The notes beneath the pieces were generated by a model, which searched no databases, was not told the DNA's origin, and was given only the letters and a program-made list of their open reading frames with translations. This document shows, one piece after another, positions 1 to 7,640 of a stretch of 64,000 nucleotides of DNA (positions are counted from its first letter, which is position 1; every line of letters begins with the position of its first letter). A program made the translations under genes and the position numbers. Source of the stretch: Streptomyces cavernae. Lineage in GTDB: Bacteria; Actinomycetota; Actinomycetes; Streptomycetales; Streptomycetaceae. The DNA is taken from positions 62,001 to 126,000 of the forward strand of contig NZ_RPDJ01000016.1 of the NCBI RefSeq assembly GCF_004023625.1, read 5' to 3'.

Positions 1-730
1 CACCCAGGGACGCCACCGCCTCCATCACGCCCCGGTCCGCGTCGCGCAGTCCCAGCGCGGTGAGCCGGGCCATGGGCGGGGCCGCGTAGACGACGGTGGC
101 GAGGACTGCCGCCGGGACGCCGATGCCGAAGACGAGCACGACCGGCAGGAGGTAGGCGAAGGCCGGCAGCACCTGCATGGTGTCCAGGACGGGACGCAGC
201 GCCCGGTGCGTGCGGTCCGAGAGCCCCGCCGCGAGACCGAGCACCGCCCCCACGACCACGGAGGCCGCGACGGCGATCACCATCAGCGCGAGGGTCTGCA
301 TGGTGGGGATCCACATGCCGAGCAGTCCGCAGGCGAGGAACGCGACCGCCGTGCCCAGCGCCAGGCGCACGCCGGCGACCCGCCAGGCGACGGCCGCCGA
401 CACGGCCGTGACGCCGGCCCAGCCCGCGGCGAGCAGGACGAGGTAGACGGCGCGCACGGAGAGGACGACCGCGTTGCTGATGTGGCCGAAGAAGTAGAGG
501 AACAGCGGGTGGCCGTCCCGGTTGTCGATGATCCAGTCGCTGGCCCGGCCCAGGGGTTCGGAGAGGTCCACGGTGAGGGCGTCCGGCCAGGTGCCGCTCG
601 CCCAGCGGGCGTTGGCCAGCGGCACGAGGACGGCCGCCGCCACGGCCAGGAGGGCGAGCTTCGCCGTGGCCCGGTGCTTGAGGAAGCCGGGTATGCCGGT
701 GCGCGGGAGGGCAGCACTGACGGTGGCCAT
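1..730 (-). CDS. Glycine betaine/proline ABC transporter permease (3' part outside window)
   Basis: Membrane permease of a binding-protein-dependent importer for betaine-type osmolytes. The first 243 codons are visible. The protein starts MATVSAALPRTG, has several hydrophobic segments separated by short loops, and reaches the start of the EAA-type coupling loop (GVMEAVASLG) at the window edge. Its ATG overlaps the stop codon of the ATP-binding gene (ATGA), so the two are translationally coupled. The family assignment rests on this coupling, the ProW/OpuA-like layout and the choline oxidation genes upstream in the same operon. The C-terminus, which might carry a fused substrate-binding domain, lies outside the window. 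Confidence 0.85.
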   Translation of the reverse strand, partial: MATVSAALPRTGIPGFLKHRATAKLALLAVAAAVLVPLANARWASGTWPDALTVDLSEPLGRASDWIIDNRDGHPLFLYFFGHISNAVVLSVRAVYLVLLAAGWAGVTAVSAAVAWRVAGVRLALGTAVAFLACGLLGMWIPTMQTLALMVIAVAASVVVGAVLGLAAGLSDRTHRALRPVLDTMQVLPAFAYLLPVVLVFGIGVPAAVLATVVYAAPPMARLTALGLRDADRGVMEAVASLG

Positions 731-2055
731 CAGCCGACCCCCTCACCGGGCTCGGCACCGGTGTCCTGGTCCGGCGCCGCGGGTGCCGGTGCCGCGGGCC
801 GGGGAGCGGCGGACGCCGCGGGGCCCGGGGCCGCACGGTCCGCTGCCGCTGGGCCCAACGCAGCGGGGTCCGCAGTCGCCGGGCCCAGGGCCGCACGGTC
901 CTGCACCGCCGTGCCCAGCGCCGCGCGGGCCCGTGCCGCCGCGTGGGCCACGCGTGCCTCCGCCGCCGCCTCAGCGTCGGTCCCGCTGTGAGCGGACGCG
1001 GCGGCCGTCCCCGCCACCACTCCCAGCAGGGTCTCCGGGTCCACGATCCCGAGGCAGCGTCCGTTGTCCACGACCCGGGCCGGCATGCCCGCCCGGGCCA
1101 CCGCTTCGATGGCCTCGGAGACCGTGGCGTCCGGGGACACCGCCGGTCCGCCGCCCGCCTCCTCCGCGGCGGCGGCCCGCATCGCGGTGCGGACCGTCAT
1201 GACCTGCTCGCGCGGCACCTCTCGTACGAACTCGCGTACGTAGTCGTCCGCGGGCGAGCCGACGATCTCCTCGGGGGTGCCCAGCTGCACGATCTCGCCG
1301 TCGCGCATCAGGGCGATGCGGTCGCCGAGTTTGAGGGCCTCGTTCAGGTCGTGGGTGATGAACACCATCGTGCGGCCCTCCTCGCGGTGCAGCCGGACGA
1401 CCTCGTCCTGCATGTCGCGCCGGATCAGCGGGTCGAGGGCGCTGAACGGCTCGTCGAAGAGCAGGACCTCGGGGTCGACGGCCAGTGCCCGGGCCAGTCC
1501 CACACGTTGCTGCTGGCCGCCGGAGAGCTGGGCTGGGCGGCGTTGTTCCATGCCCTCCAGACCCACCTTCTCGACGACCTCCTGAGCCTTGGCGCGCCGC
1601 TCGCTCCTGCCGACGCCCTGGATCTCCAGGCCGTAGGCCACGTTGTCGAGGACGGAGCGGTGCGGCAGCAGGCCGAAGTGCTGGAAGACCATGGCGGCTC
1701 GGTGACGGCGCAGTTCGCGCAGCCGGGTCTTGTTCATGGCGAGCACGTCCTCGCCGTCGATGGCGAGCGTGCCGCAGGTCGGCTCGATCAGCCGGGTCAG
1801 ACAGCGCACCAGCGTGGACTTGCCGGAGCCGGACAGGCCCATGACGACGAAGACCTCGCCCTTGCGCACGTCGAAGCTGACATCGCGGACGGCGGCGGTG
1901 CAGCCGGTGCGGGAACGCAGTTCGGCGGGGGCGAGCTCGGTCAGCTCCGGGTCGGCGGGGACCCGGTCGGCCTTCGGTCCGAAGACCTTCCACAGCCCGT
2001 CCACCGAGAACACGGGGGCGTCCGCCGTAGCGGTCGGGGCGTTGGTCGTGGTCAT
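730..2055 (-). CDS. Glycine betaine/proline ABC transporter ATP-binding protein (ProV/OpuAA type)
   Basis: Cytoplasmic ATPase that powers osmolyte import with the downstream permease; 441 residues. Visible motifs are Walker A GLSGSGKST near residue 73, signature LSGGQQQR near 177, Walker B VLLFDEPFSALD near 197 and the H-loop in VFITHD. After the ATPase domain come an 'REQVMTVRTAM' linker and one CBS-like segment (about 285-355), as in ProV, where CBS domains sense ionic strength. The last 65 residues are an unusual Ala/Pro/Gly tail with 'RAALGPA' repeats. The start at 2055 (MTTTNAP) was chosen because its ATG overlaps the betA stop (ATGA); an upstream in-frame ATG at 2085 lies inside betA and is less likely. 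Confidence 0.9.
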   Translation of the reverse strand: MTTTNAPTATADAPVFSVDGLWKVFGPKADRVPADPELTELAPAELRSRTGCTAAVRDVSFDVRKGEVFVVMGLSGSGKSTLVRCLTRLIEPTCGTLAIDGEDVLAMNKTRLRELRRHRAAMVFQHFGLLPHRSVLDNVAYGLEIQGVGRSERRAKAQEVVEKVGLEGMEQRRPAQLSGGQQQRVGLARALAVDPEVLLFDEPFSALDPLIRRDMQDEVVRLHREEGRTMVFITHDLNEALKLGDRIALMRDGEIVQLGTPEEIVGSPADDYVREFVREVPREQVMTVRTAMRAAAAEEAGGGPAVSPDATVSEAIEAVARAGMPARVVDNGRCLGIVDPETLLGVVAGTAAASAHSGTDAEAAAEARVAHAAARARAALGTAVQDRAALGPATADPAALGPAAADRAAPGPAASAAPRPAAPAPAAPDQDTGAEPGEGVG

Positions 2056-3590
2056 CACGCGGCACCCTCCACCAGGTCGGCGCACTTCTCACCGACCATG
2101 AGGACCCCGATCATCGGGTTCACGGCGGTCATGGTCGGGAAGACGGATGCGTCGGCGACACGGATTCCGTCCAGGCCTCGGATGCGCAACTCCGGGTCGA
2201 CGACTGCGAGTTCGTCGGAGCCGTCGCCCATGCGGCAGGTGCCCGCCGGGTGGTACACGGTGTGCGCGACCTTGCGGGCGTACTCGCTGAGTTCCTCGTC
2301 GCTCCTGATGCCCGGCCCCGGACACACCTCCCGTTTCAGCCAGTTGGCCAGCGGCTCGGTCCTGGCGATCTCACGCGCGATGCGGATGCCGTCGACGAGG
2401 GTGCGGGCGTCGTAGTCGTCCTCGTCGGTGAAATAGCGGAAGTCGAGGGCGGGTTTGACGGACGGGTCCGGGCTGGTCAGGTAGAGCCTGCCGCGGCTCC
2501 TGGGCTTGGGGATGTTCGGGGTCATGGAGACCCCGTGCGCGGGGCGTCGATAGCCCAGGCGTTCGGGATTGTCCGTGAAGGGGACCTGGTAGAAGTGGAA
2601 CATCAGGTCGGGTCCCGGCTGTTCGGGATCGCGTCGTACGAAAAGGCCGGCGTCGGAGTCCATCGCGGAGTTCTCGGGGATTGGACCGTCGGTCTCCCAG
2701 ACGATCACCGACTCGGGGTGGTCGAGCAGGTTCTCGCCGACGCCCGGCAGATCGTGGACGACGGGGATGCCGAACTTCTCCAGGTCCGCGCGCGGCCCGA
2801 TGCCGGAGTGCAGCAGCAGCCGCGGGGAGTCCACCGCGCCCGCGCACAGCAGGACCTCGTGGCGGGCCCGTACGAGGGTCTCCTCGCCGTCCTTGGTGCG
2901 GACGTGCACGCCCCGCGCCCGGGTGCCGTCCACGTCCAGCCGGAACGCCCAGGTCTCCAGCCACAGATGGAGGTTGGGCCGGTCCAGGAACGGGTGGAGG
3001 TAGGCCACCGACGCCGACGACCGCTTGTTGTCCTCCGGGTGGTACGCGAGGTCGAAGAAGCCGACGCCCTCGGTGAACGGCTTGGCGTTGAAGCCCTCCA
3101 CGCGCGGCACGCCGAGCGCGGTCTGGGCGGCGTCCACGAAGTCGCGGGCGACGGCGTTGCGGTCCTTCTCGTCGACCGGGACGATGTTGTTGCGCAGCCG
3201 GGCGTAGTACGCCTCCATCGGAACGGCGCCCCAGCCCTTGGCGCCGGCAGCCTCCCACTCGTCCCAGTCGGACGGCAGCGGCTTGAACGCGATGAGCGTG
3301 TTGTGCGAGGAGCAGCCGCCGAGAACACGGGCGCGGCTGTGCCGGATGTGCGAGTTGCCGCGCGGCTGGGCGGTGGTCGGGTAGTCATAGTCGAGTTCGC
3401 CGCCGAGCAGGCCCATCCAGCGGCGCAGGGTCAGGACGTCCTCCCGGTCGACGTCGCTCGGGCCGCCCTCGATGACGGCGACCGTGACCTCCGGGTTCTC
3501 GGTCAGCCGGGAGGCGATGACGGAGCCCGCCGTGCCGCCGCCGATGACGACGTAGTCGTACATTTTCTGATGCTCGGACCTGTCGGACAT
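2055..3590 (-). CDS. betA: GMC-family choline dehydrogenase/oxidase
   Basis: FAD-dependent oxidoreductase of the glucose-methanol-choline family, 511 residues, probably oxidising choline to betaine aldehyde. The N-terminal Rossmann motif VVIGGGTAGS (residues 14-23), the GMC signature region RHSRARVLGGCSSHN and the C-terminal active-site region HTVYHPAGTCRMG followed by DASVFPTMTAVNPM are all present. The start at 3590 (MSDRSEHQ) is preceded by an AGGAG ribosome site 8 bases upstream; longer reading-frame extensions upstream lack this. Its substrate is inferred from the betaine aldehyde dehydrogenase-like gene 188 bp upstream and the betaine ABC transporter genes coupled downstream. Other GMC alcohol substrates cannot be excluded from sequence alone. 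Confidence 0.85.
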   Translation of the reverse strand: MSDRSEHQKMYDYVVIGGGTAGSVIASRLTENPEVTVAVIEGGPSDVDREDVLTLRRWMGLLGGELDYDYPTTAQPRGNSHIRHSRARVLGGCSSHNTLIAFKPLPSDWDEWEAAGAKGWGAVPMEAYYARLRNNIVPVDEKDRNAVARDFVDAAQTALGVPRVEGFNAKPFTEGVGFFDLAYHPEDNKRSSASVAYLHPFLDRPNLHLWLETWAFRLDVDGTRARGVHVRTKDGEETLVRARHEVLLCAGAVDSPRLLLHSGIGPRADLEKFGIPVVHDLPGVGENLLDHPESVIVWETDGPIPENSAMDSDAGLFVRRDPEQPGPDLMFHFYQVPFTDNPERLGYRRPAHGVSMTPNIPKPRSRGRLYLTSPDPSVKPALDFRYFTDEDDYDARTLVDGIRIAREIARTEPLANWLKREVCPGPGIRSDEELSEYARKVAHTVYHPAGTCRMGDGSDELAVVDPELRIRGLDGIRVADASVFPTMTAVNPMIGVLMVGEKCADLVEGAA

Positions 3591-3778
3591 GTGGGGGTGC
3601 TCCTCTTGGTCATGCAAGGTGCTGCGCGTCATGACGGGTCGCGCGGGGGGGGACGCGTCGTCGAGCCCGTCCGCGGGGACCGGTCGTACGGTGACCTGTC
3701 GTGCGGACGCGATCCCGTCCGGGGAATGGGTTGTGCTGCCGCGGGCACGTCCGGGGACCGGTCGTGCGGCCGCGTGAC

Positions 3779-5290
3779 TCAGCCCGCGAACCAGCGCACG
3801 GGCTTGGGCCGGAGGTTGTGGTACACGTGCTTGGCCTCGCGGTACTCGGCGAGCCCGGCCGGGCCCAGTTCGCGGCCGACTCCGCTCTTTCCGAAGCCGC
3901 CCCACTCCGCCTGGGGCAGGTAGGGGTGGAAGTCGTTGATCCATACGGTGCCGTGGCGCAGCCGTCCGGCGACCCGGCGGGCGCGGCCCGCGTCGGCGGT
4001 CCAGACGGCGCCGGCGAGCCCGTACTCGGTGTCGTTGGCGAGGGCGACGGCCTCATCCTCGGTGCGGAAGGTCTCGACGGTGAGGACGGGCCCGAAGACC
4101 TCCTCACGGACGACCTTCATACCGCGGTGGCACCGGTCGAGGACGGTCGGCTCGTAGAAGTAGCCGGTGGCGGGCCGCGCGGACGACGGTTCGGGGCGTC
4201 GGCCGCCGGCGCGCAGGACCGCGCCCTCGACGAGCGCGGACGCGACGTACGCCTCGGTCTTCTCCCGCTGCTGCTCGGACACCAGCGGCCCGCACTCGAC
4301 GCCCTGCTCGGTGCCGCGGCCGAGCCGGATCCGCTCGGCGCGGCGGGCGAGTTCGGCGACGAACCTGTCCCGCACGGACTCCTCGATGATGAGGCGTCCG
4401 CCCGCGGAACAGACCTGGCCGCTGTGGATGAACGCGGCGTTGAGGGCCTGGTCGACGGCGGTGTCGAAGCCCTCGTCGGTGGCGCAGGCGTCCGCGAAGA
4501 CGACGTTGGGGTTCTTGCCGCCGAGTTCCAGGGCGACCTTCTTGACGCCTTCGGCGGCGGCCCGGGCGACCTTGGTGCCGGAGACCAGACCGCCGGTGAA
4601 GGAGACCAGGTCGACGCCGGGGTGCTCGGCGAGCCGGGCGCCCACCGACTGCCCCGGGCCGGTCACGATGTTGGCGACCCCGGCGGGCAGTCCGGCCTCC
4701 ACGAGCAGTTCGATCAGGGCTACGGTGGTCAGCGGGGTGATCTCGCTGGGCTTGATCACGAAGGAGTTCCCGGCTGCGAGTGCGGGTGCCACCTTCCAAC
4801 TCGCCTGCAGCAGCGGGTAGTTCCAGGGGGTGATCAGCGCGCAGACGCCGACCGGTTCATGCACGACCACGCTGTGGACGTCCGGTGAGCCGGCGTCCAC
4901 GACTCGGCCCGCGCCCTCCGCCGCCACGAGGTCGGCGAAGTAGCGGAAGGCGTCGGCCACACAGTCGATGTCGACGCGGCCCTCCTCGACGGTCTTGCCC
5001 GCGTCCCGGCTCTCCAGCAGCCCCAGCTCTTCGCGGTCGCGTACGAGGAAATCGGCGACGCGGCGCAGTAGGGCGGCACGCTCGGCGGCCGGTGTCCGGG
5101 GCCATGCGCCCTCGTCGAAGGCCCGGCGGGCGGCCTCGACCGCGGTGTCCGCGTCCTTCTCGTCACCCTCCGCCACCACGGCGAAGGACCGGCCGTCCGC
5201 AGGGTCGAGGATCTCGCGCGTGGCCCCGGAGGCGGCACTTCGCCACGCTCCGTCCACATGGATCGTCTGCTGCGCTTCTCGTCCCGACAT
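3779..5290 (-). CDS. betB: Betaine aldehyde dehydrogenase-like NAD(P)-dependent aldehyde dehydrogenase
   Basis: Soluble aldehyde dehydrogenase of 503 residues that would oxidise betaine aldehyde to glycine betaine. Family hallmarks are visible: the Asn-containing ITPWNYPLLQ, the cofactor-loop FTGGLVSGTKV, the general-base Glu in ALELGGKNP and the nucleophile Cys in SGQVCSAGG. The start at 5290 (MSGREAQQ) has a GGAAGGAAAGG ribosome site upstream; a possible ATG at 5317 has none. It is the first gene of the betB-betA-ATPase-permease operon. A 9-bp inverted repeat lies 34 bp upstream and may be the operator. Confidence 0.88.
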   Translation of the reverse strand: MSGREAQQTIHVDGAWRSAASGATREILDPADGRSFAVVAEGDEKDADTAVEAARRAFDEGAWPRTPAAERAALLRRVADFLVRDREELGLLESRDAGKTVEEGRVDIDCVADAFRYFADLVAAEGAGRVVDAGSPDVHSVVVHEPVGVCALITPWNYPLLQASWKVAPALAAGNSFVIKPSEITPLTTVALIELLVEAGLPAGVANIVTGPGQSVGARLAEHPGVDLVSFTGGLVSGTKVARAAAEGVKKVALELGGKNPNVVFADACATDEGFDTAVDQALNAAFIHSGQVCSAGGRLIIEESVRDRFVAELARRAERIRLGRGTEQGVECGPLVSEQQREKTEAYVASALVEGAVLRAGGRRPEPSSARPATGYFYEPTVLDRCHRGMKVVREEVFGPVLTVETFRTEDEAVALANDTEYGLAGAVWTADAGRARRVAGRLRHGTVWINDFHPYLPQAEWGGFGKSGVGRELGPAGLAEYREAKHVYHNLRPKPVRWFAG

Positions 5291-5323
5291 GCGCCGTCGC
5301 CTTTCCTTCCCGTTCACATCCGC

Positions 5324-5350
5324 AGATCACACGGATGTGACCCACGTAGG
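5324..5350. promoter_or_regulatory. Inverted repeat upstream of betB (candidate operator)
   Basis: TCACATCCG (5324-5332) and CGGATGTGA (5342-5350) form a perfect 9-bp inverted repeat with a 9-base spacer. It lies 34-60 bp upstream of the betB start codon, where a repressor site for the choline operon would be expected. No regulator gene is adjacent, so the cognate protein is unknown. Confidence 0.4.
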
Positions 5351-5463
5351 CGGCGTGCGCCTGCCCGGGCGACGGCGAAGCATGCGCGAACGGTGACCGA
5401 AAGTGTGCCGCATCACTTGACGGCCTCGCACGGCGATCGGCCTCGACGGCTTCGGTGCGCCTC

Positions 5464-5799
5464 TCAGTCGGCGTACGCCACGGCGTCCTTCTGCAGTTGC
5501 ACGGCCGCCAGGAGGCTCAACTGCGGCTCCGCCCTGCGCAGCTCTTTGAGCGCATCGAGCGATGCGGGGTCTCCCGTGAATCCGACGGCGGCCAGCCGGG
5601 AGCTCACCCAGCGGGCGCGCAGTTGTGCTTCGGAGGCTGCCGCGGTGGACTCGACGAGCGCGGCGGCTCGTTCCAGGGCCGGGCGGTCCTCGGGCGAGGC
5701 CTCGGCGAGCGCTTCGCGCAGGGCCGCCGCGACGACGTCCGAGTCCCGGACGAGCAGTACGTAGTCGTTCTTCTTGTTCAGTCCCAGCATGTGGATCAT
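5464..5799 (-). CDS. Small hypothetical cytoplasmic protein
   Basis: 111-residue acidic, Ala/Leu-rich, probably all-helical protein with no signal peptide or membrane segment (start MIHMLGLNKKNDYVLL). I do not recognise the family. Two in-frame ATGs exist (5799 and 5790); the purine-rich AAGGGA upstream suits the first better. The start region sits inside a perfect 11-bp inverted repeat, which suggests regulation at the operator or mRNA level. It follows the three-gene RHIM-like cassette on the same strand after a 126-bp gap and may belong to it. Confidence 0.6.
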   Translation of the reverse strand: MIHMLGLNKKNDYVLLVRDSDVVAAALREALAEASPEDRPALERAAALVESTAAASEAQLRARWVSSRLAAVGFTGDPASLDALKELRRAEPQLSLLAAVQLQKDAVAYAD

Positions 5800-5807
5800 G
5801 CTGGGAC
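5781..5807. promoter_or_regulatory. Perfect 11-bp inverted repeat spanning a start codon
   Basis: GTCCCAGCATG (5781-5791) and CATGCTGGGAC (5797-5807) are exact reverse complements with a 5-base loop. Both candidate ATG codons of the 111-residue gene fall inside the structure. It could be a protein operator or an mRNA hairpin that hides the start codon. Confidence 0.5.
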
Positions 5808-5925
5808 TCGGATCCCTTGCTACTCAAGCAACTTGAGGAGTTTCAGAGGCTGGGCCGCCGATCCGCTCGGCAGGTCCGGCGACTGCGCGGCGGAGGCTCC
5901 GGAGACCTTGACCATTCGTGTCGCC

Positions 5926-7260
5926 TCAGCACACTCCGCCGAGGCAGAAGGAGCCGACCGCCGTTTCGAGGACCTCCCGCTGCTCGGGCCACGCGTCGGC
6001 CGGCCCGGAGGCAAGCACGACGTAGAGTTCACCGGCGTCGGCGTCGGCGTGGATGACGCGGTCCAGGGTGCGCAGTTCCAGCCCCCACTTCTCGCTCCGG
6101 GAGGAGTAGTCCAGCTCGGCCGCCTCGCCCCGGTCGTCGGCGACGCCGGCCAGGCTGTTGCGCCGATAGTCCGGAGCCCGCTGCTTCAGGTCCTTCTCGG
6201 CGGTCCTGAGCGTGCCCAGCGGGGTGGCGTCCGGCTCGGTGACCCGGAAGACCTGCAGATAGCGCGGTCCACCGCCGGGCTCCTCGTAGAAGTACACGGT
6301 GACACCCTCGAGTCCGGACTGCGTCCGCTGCTGCCAGCTCTCCGGTACGACGATGTCGAACTCTCCTTCGGAGACGGCCCGGTAGCCCGGCGGAGGTTCG
6401 GCGGAGGACTCGGACGGCGACGCGGACGTTCCCTGCGTGGTCCCACCGGACTCCGACGGGGCGGACTGGGTCGCGCCGCCGGGTTCGCCGCCCGGGTCGG
6501 GGGCGGCGGTCGTCGGCGCGGTGGAGACCTTGGGCCGGGCGTCGTCCCGACGGGAGCCGTCCTCGCGGCCCCACAGGTACCAGCCACCCAACCCGGCCCC
6601 GGCGCCCACCAACACGGCGGCGGTCAACACCACGACCACCTTGTCCACGGGACGGCGCCAGGGACGGCGGAGGCCGGGTCCGGTCCCGGGCCCAGTCCCA
6701 GTCCCCGTCCCGGGACCAGGATCAACACCAGGACTGAGGCCGGGGACGGAGCCGATGCCGACGACCGGCCCAGGGCCGAGATCCGGACCGGGACCGAGAC
6801 CGGGATACGAGCCGGGAGTCGGGCTTCCGGGATACGAGCCGGAACCAAGGCCGGCACCGGAACCGGAACCGGGGCCAGCACCGGCACCGGGGCCAGGACC
6901 GGCACCGGCACCAGAACCGACGCCCGGACCGGAACCAGAACCGAGGCCAGGACCGGAACCAGAACCGAGGCCAGGACCGAGACCGGGTCCGAGACTGGGG
7001 CCTGGTCCGGGACTGGATCCGGAGCCGGGACGCGGTCCGACACCGGAACTGGGGCCGGGCCCGGGGCCGGGTCCGGGGCCGGGCCCGGGGCCGGGTCCGG
7101 GGTCGGACCCGGGTGTCGGCTCGAATCCGGGTCGGGGCGGGGGCGGTGGGGTGCAGGGCCCCTGCCCCGTGCCCGTGTCCCAGCGCTGGGTGTCCGGGTT
7201 CCAGTACACCTCGACCCGGCCCGGACCCCCCTCGCCCTCGCCCTCGCCCTCCAATGCCAC
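5926..7260 (-). CDS. Pro/Gly-repeat single-pass membrane protein
   Basis: 444-residue protein of unknown function. Layout: a short N-terminal segment with VEVYWNPDTQRWDTG; about 150 residues of (P/S)GPGPG-type low complexity; one transmembrane helix (VVVVLTAAVLVGAGAGLGGWYLWG); a Ser/Thr/Pro linker; and a C-terminal extracytoplasmic domain of about 140 residues ending CLGGVC. The GTG start at 7260 follows the preceding gene's stop by two bases and has a GGGGAG ribosome site within that gene's end, so it is coupled to the RHIM-like pair. The N-terminal piece loosely resembles WxxDP-type DUF2510 modules; that is only an impression. The topology suggests a cytoplasmic repeat stalk and an outside domain. 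Confidence 0.75.
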   Translation of the reverse strand: MALEGEGEGEGGPGRVEVYWNPDTQRWDTGTGQGPCTPPPPPRPGFEPTPGSDPGPGPGPGPGPGPGPGPSSGVGPRPGSGSSPGPGPSLGPGLGPGLGSGSGPGLGSGSGPGVGSGAGAGPGPGAGAGPGSGSGAGLGSGSYPGSPTPGSYPGLGPGPDLGPGPVVGIGSVPGLSPGVDPGPGTGTGTGPGTGPGLRRPWRRPVDKVVVVLTAAVLVGAGAGLGGWYLWGREDGSRRDDARPKVSTAPTTAAPDPGGEPGGATQSAPSESGGTTQGTSASPSESSAEPPPGYRAVSEGEFDIVVPESWQQRTQSGLEGVTVYFYEEPGGGPRYLQVFRVTEPDATPLGTLRTAEKDLKQRAPDYRRNSLAGVADDRGEAAELDYSSRSEKWGLELRTLDRVIHADADAGELYVVLASGPADAWPEQREVLETAVGSFCLGGVC

Positions 7261-7262
7261 GC

Positions 7263-7640
7263 TCAGCTCCCCGACAGTGTGCCGACCACCTGAGCGACCG
7301 CGGCCGCCGAGGCGAGCAGGCCGGTCAGCGCTCCCGCGTCCGCGAGGGCCTGCCGGATCCGGGCGAGCCGCCCCTGCCCGGCCCGGCCCGTCTCCTCGAT
7401 CTCGGCCTCGGTGTCGGCGAGTTCCCGGTCCAGTGCGGCCGTCTGGTCACTGGTGACCAGTCGGCCGAGGTCGGCGCGGAGTTCGCGCACCGCGCGCAGC
7501 AACTCCTCCTGCGCGGGGTCCCGTTGCGGCACACCAGCGCCCGGCTGGTTGACGACGTTGTTCCCGTCGCCGATCGCGAACGCCCCCTGCACATTGCTGA
7601 CGTGGATGCCGCCCTTGTCGGCGCTCGGTCCCTCAGCCAT
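7263..7640 (-). CDS. Small helical protein with N-terminal RHIM-like amyloid motif
   Basis: 125-residue protein. Residues 12-31 contain VQGAFAIGDGNNVVN, matching the G-x-x-N core of RHIM-like amyloid-signalling motifs. This is followed by a predicted coiled coil (about 45-95; Leu/Glu/Arg-rich) and a short apolar C-terminal helix (ALTGLLASAAAVAQVVGTL). The start at 7640 overlaps the end of the upstream membrane-protein gene by 8 bp, with GGAG 9-13 bases ahead. The same GAFAIGD-N-V motif occurs at the C-terminus of that upstream protein, so the two probably interact by homotypic assembly. The apolar tail could be a membrane-active effector segment; that is inference. Confidence 0.75.
   Translation of the reverse strand: MAEGPSADKGGIHVSNVQGAFAIGDGNNVVNQPGAGVPQRDPAQEELLRAVRELRADLGRLVTSDQTAALDRELADTEAEIEETGRAGQGRLARIRQALADAGALTGLLASAAAVAQVVGTLSGS

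Noticed and set aside
5455..7293. 612-codon plus-strand frame rich in Gly-Thr repeats
   Set aside because: It is antisense to the Pro/Gly-repeat membrane protein and two other genes. The repeats are the complement of the PGPG codons, and the minus-strand genes have ribosome sites and couplings.
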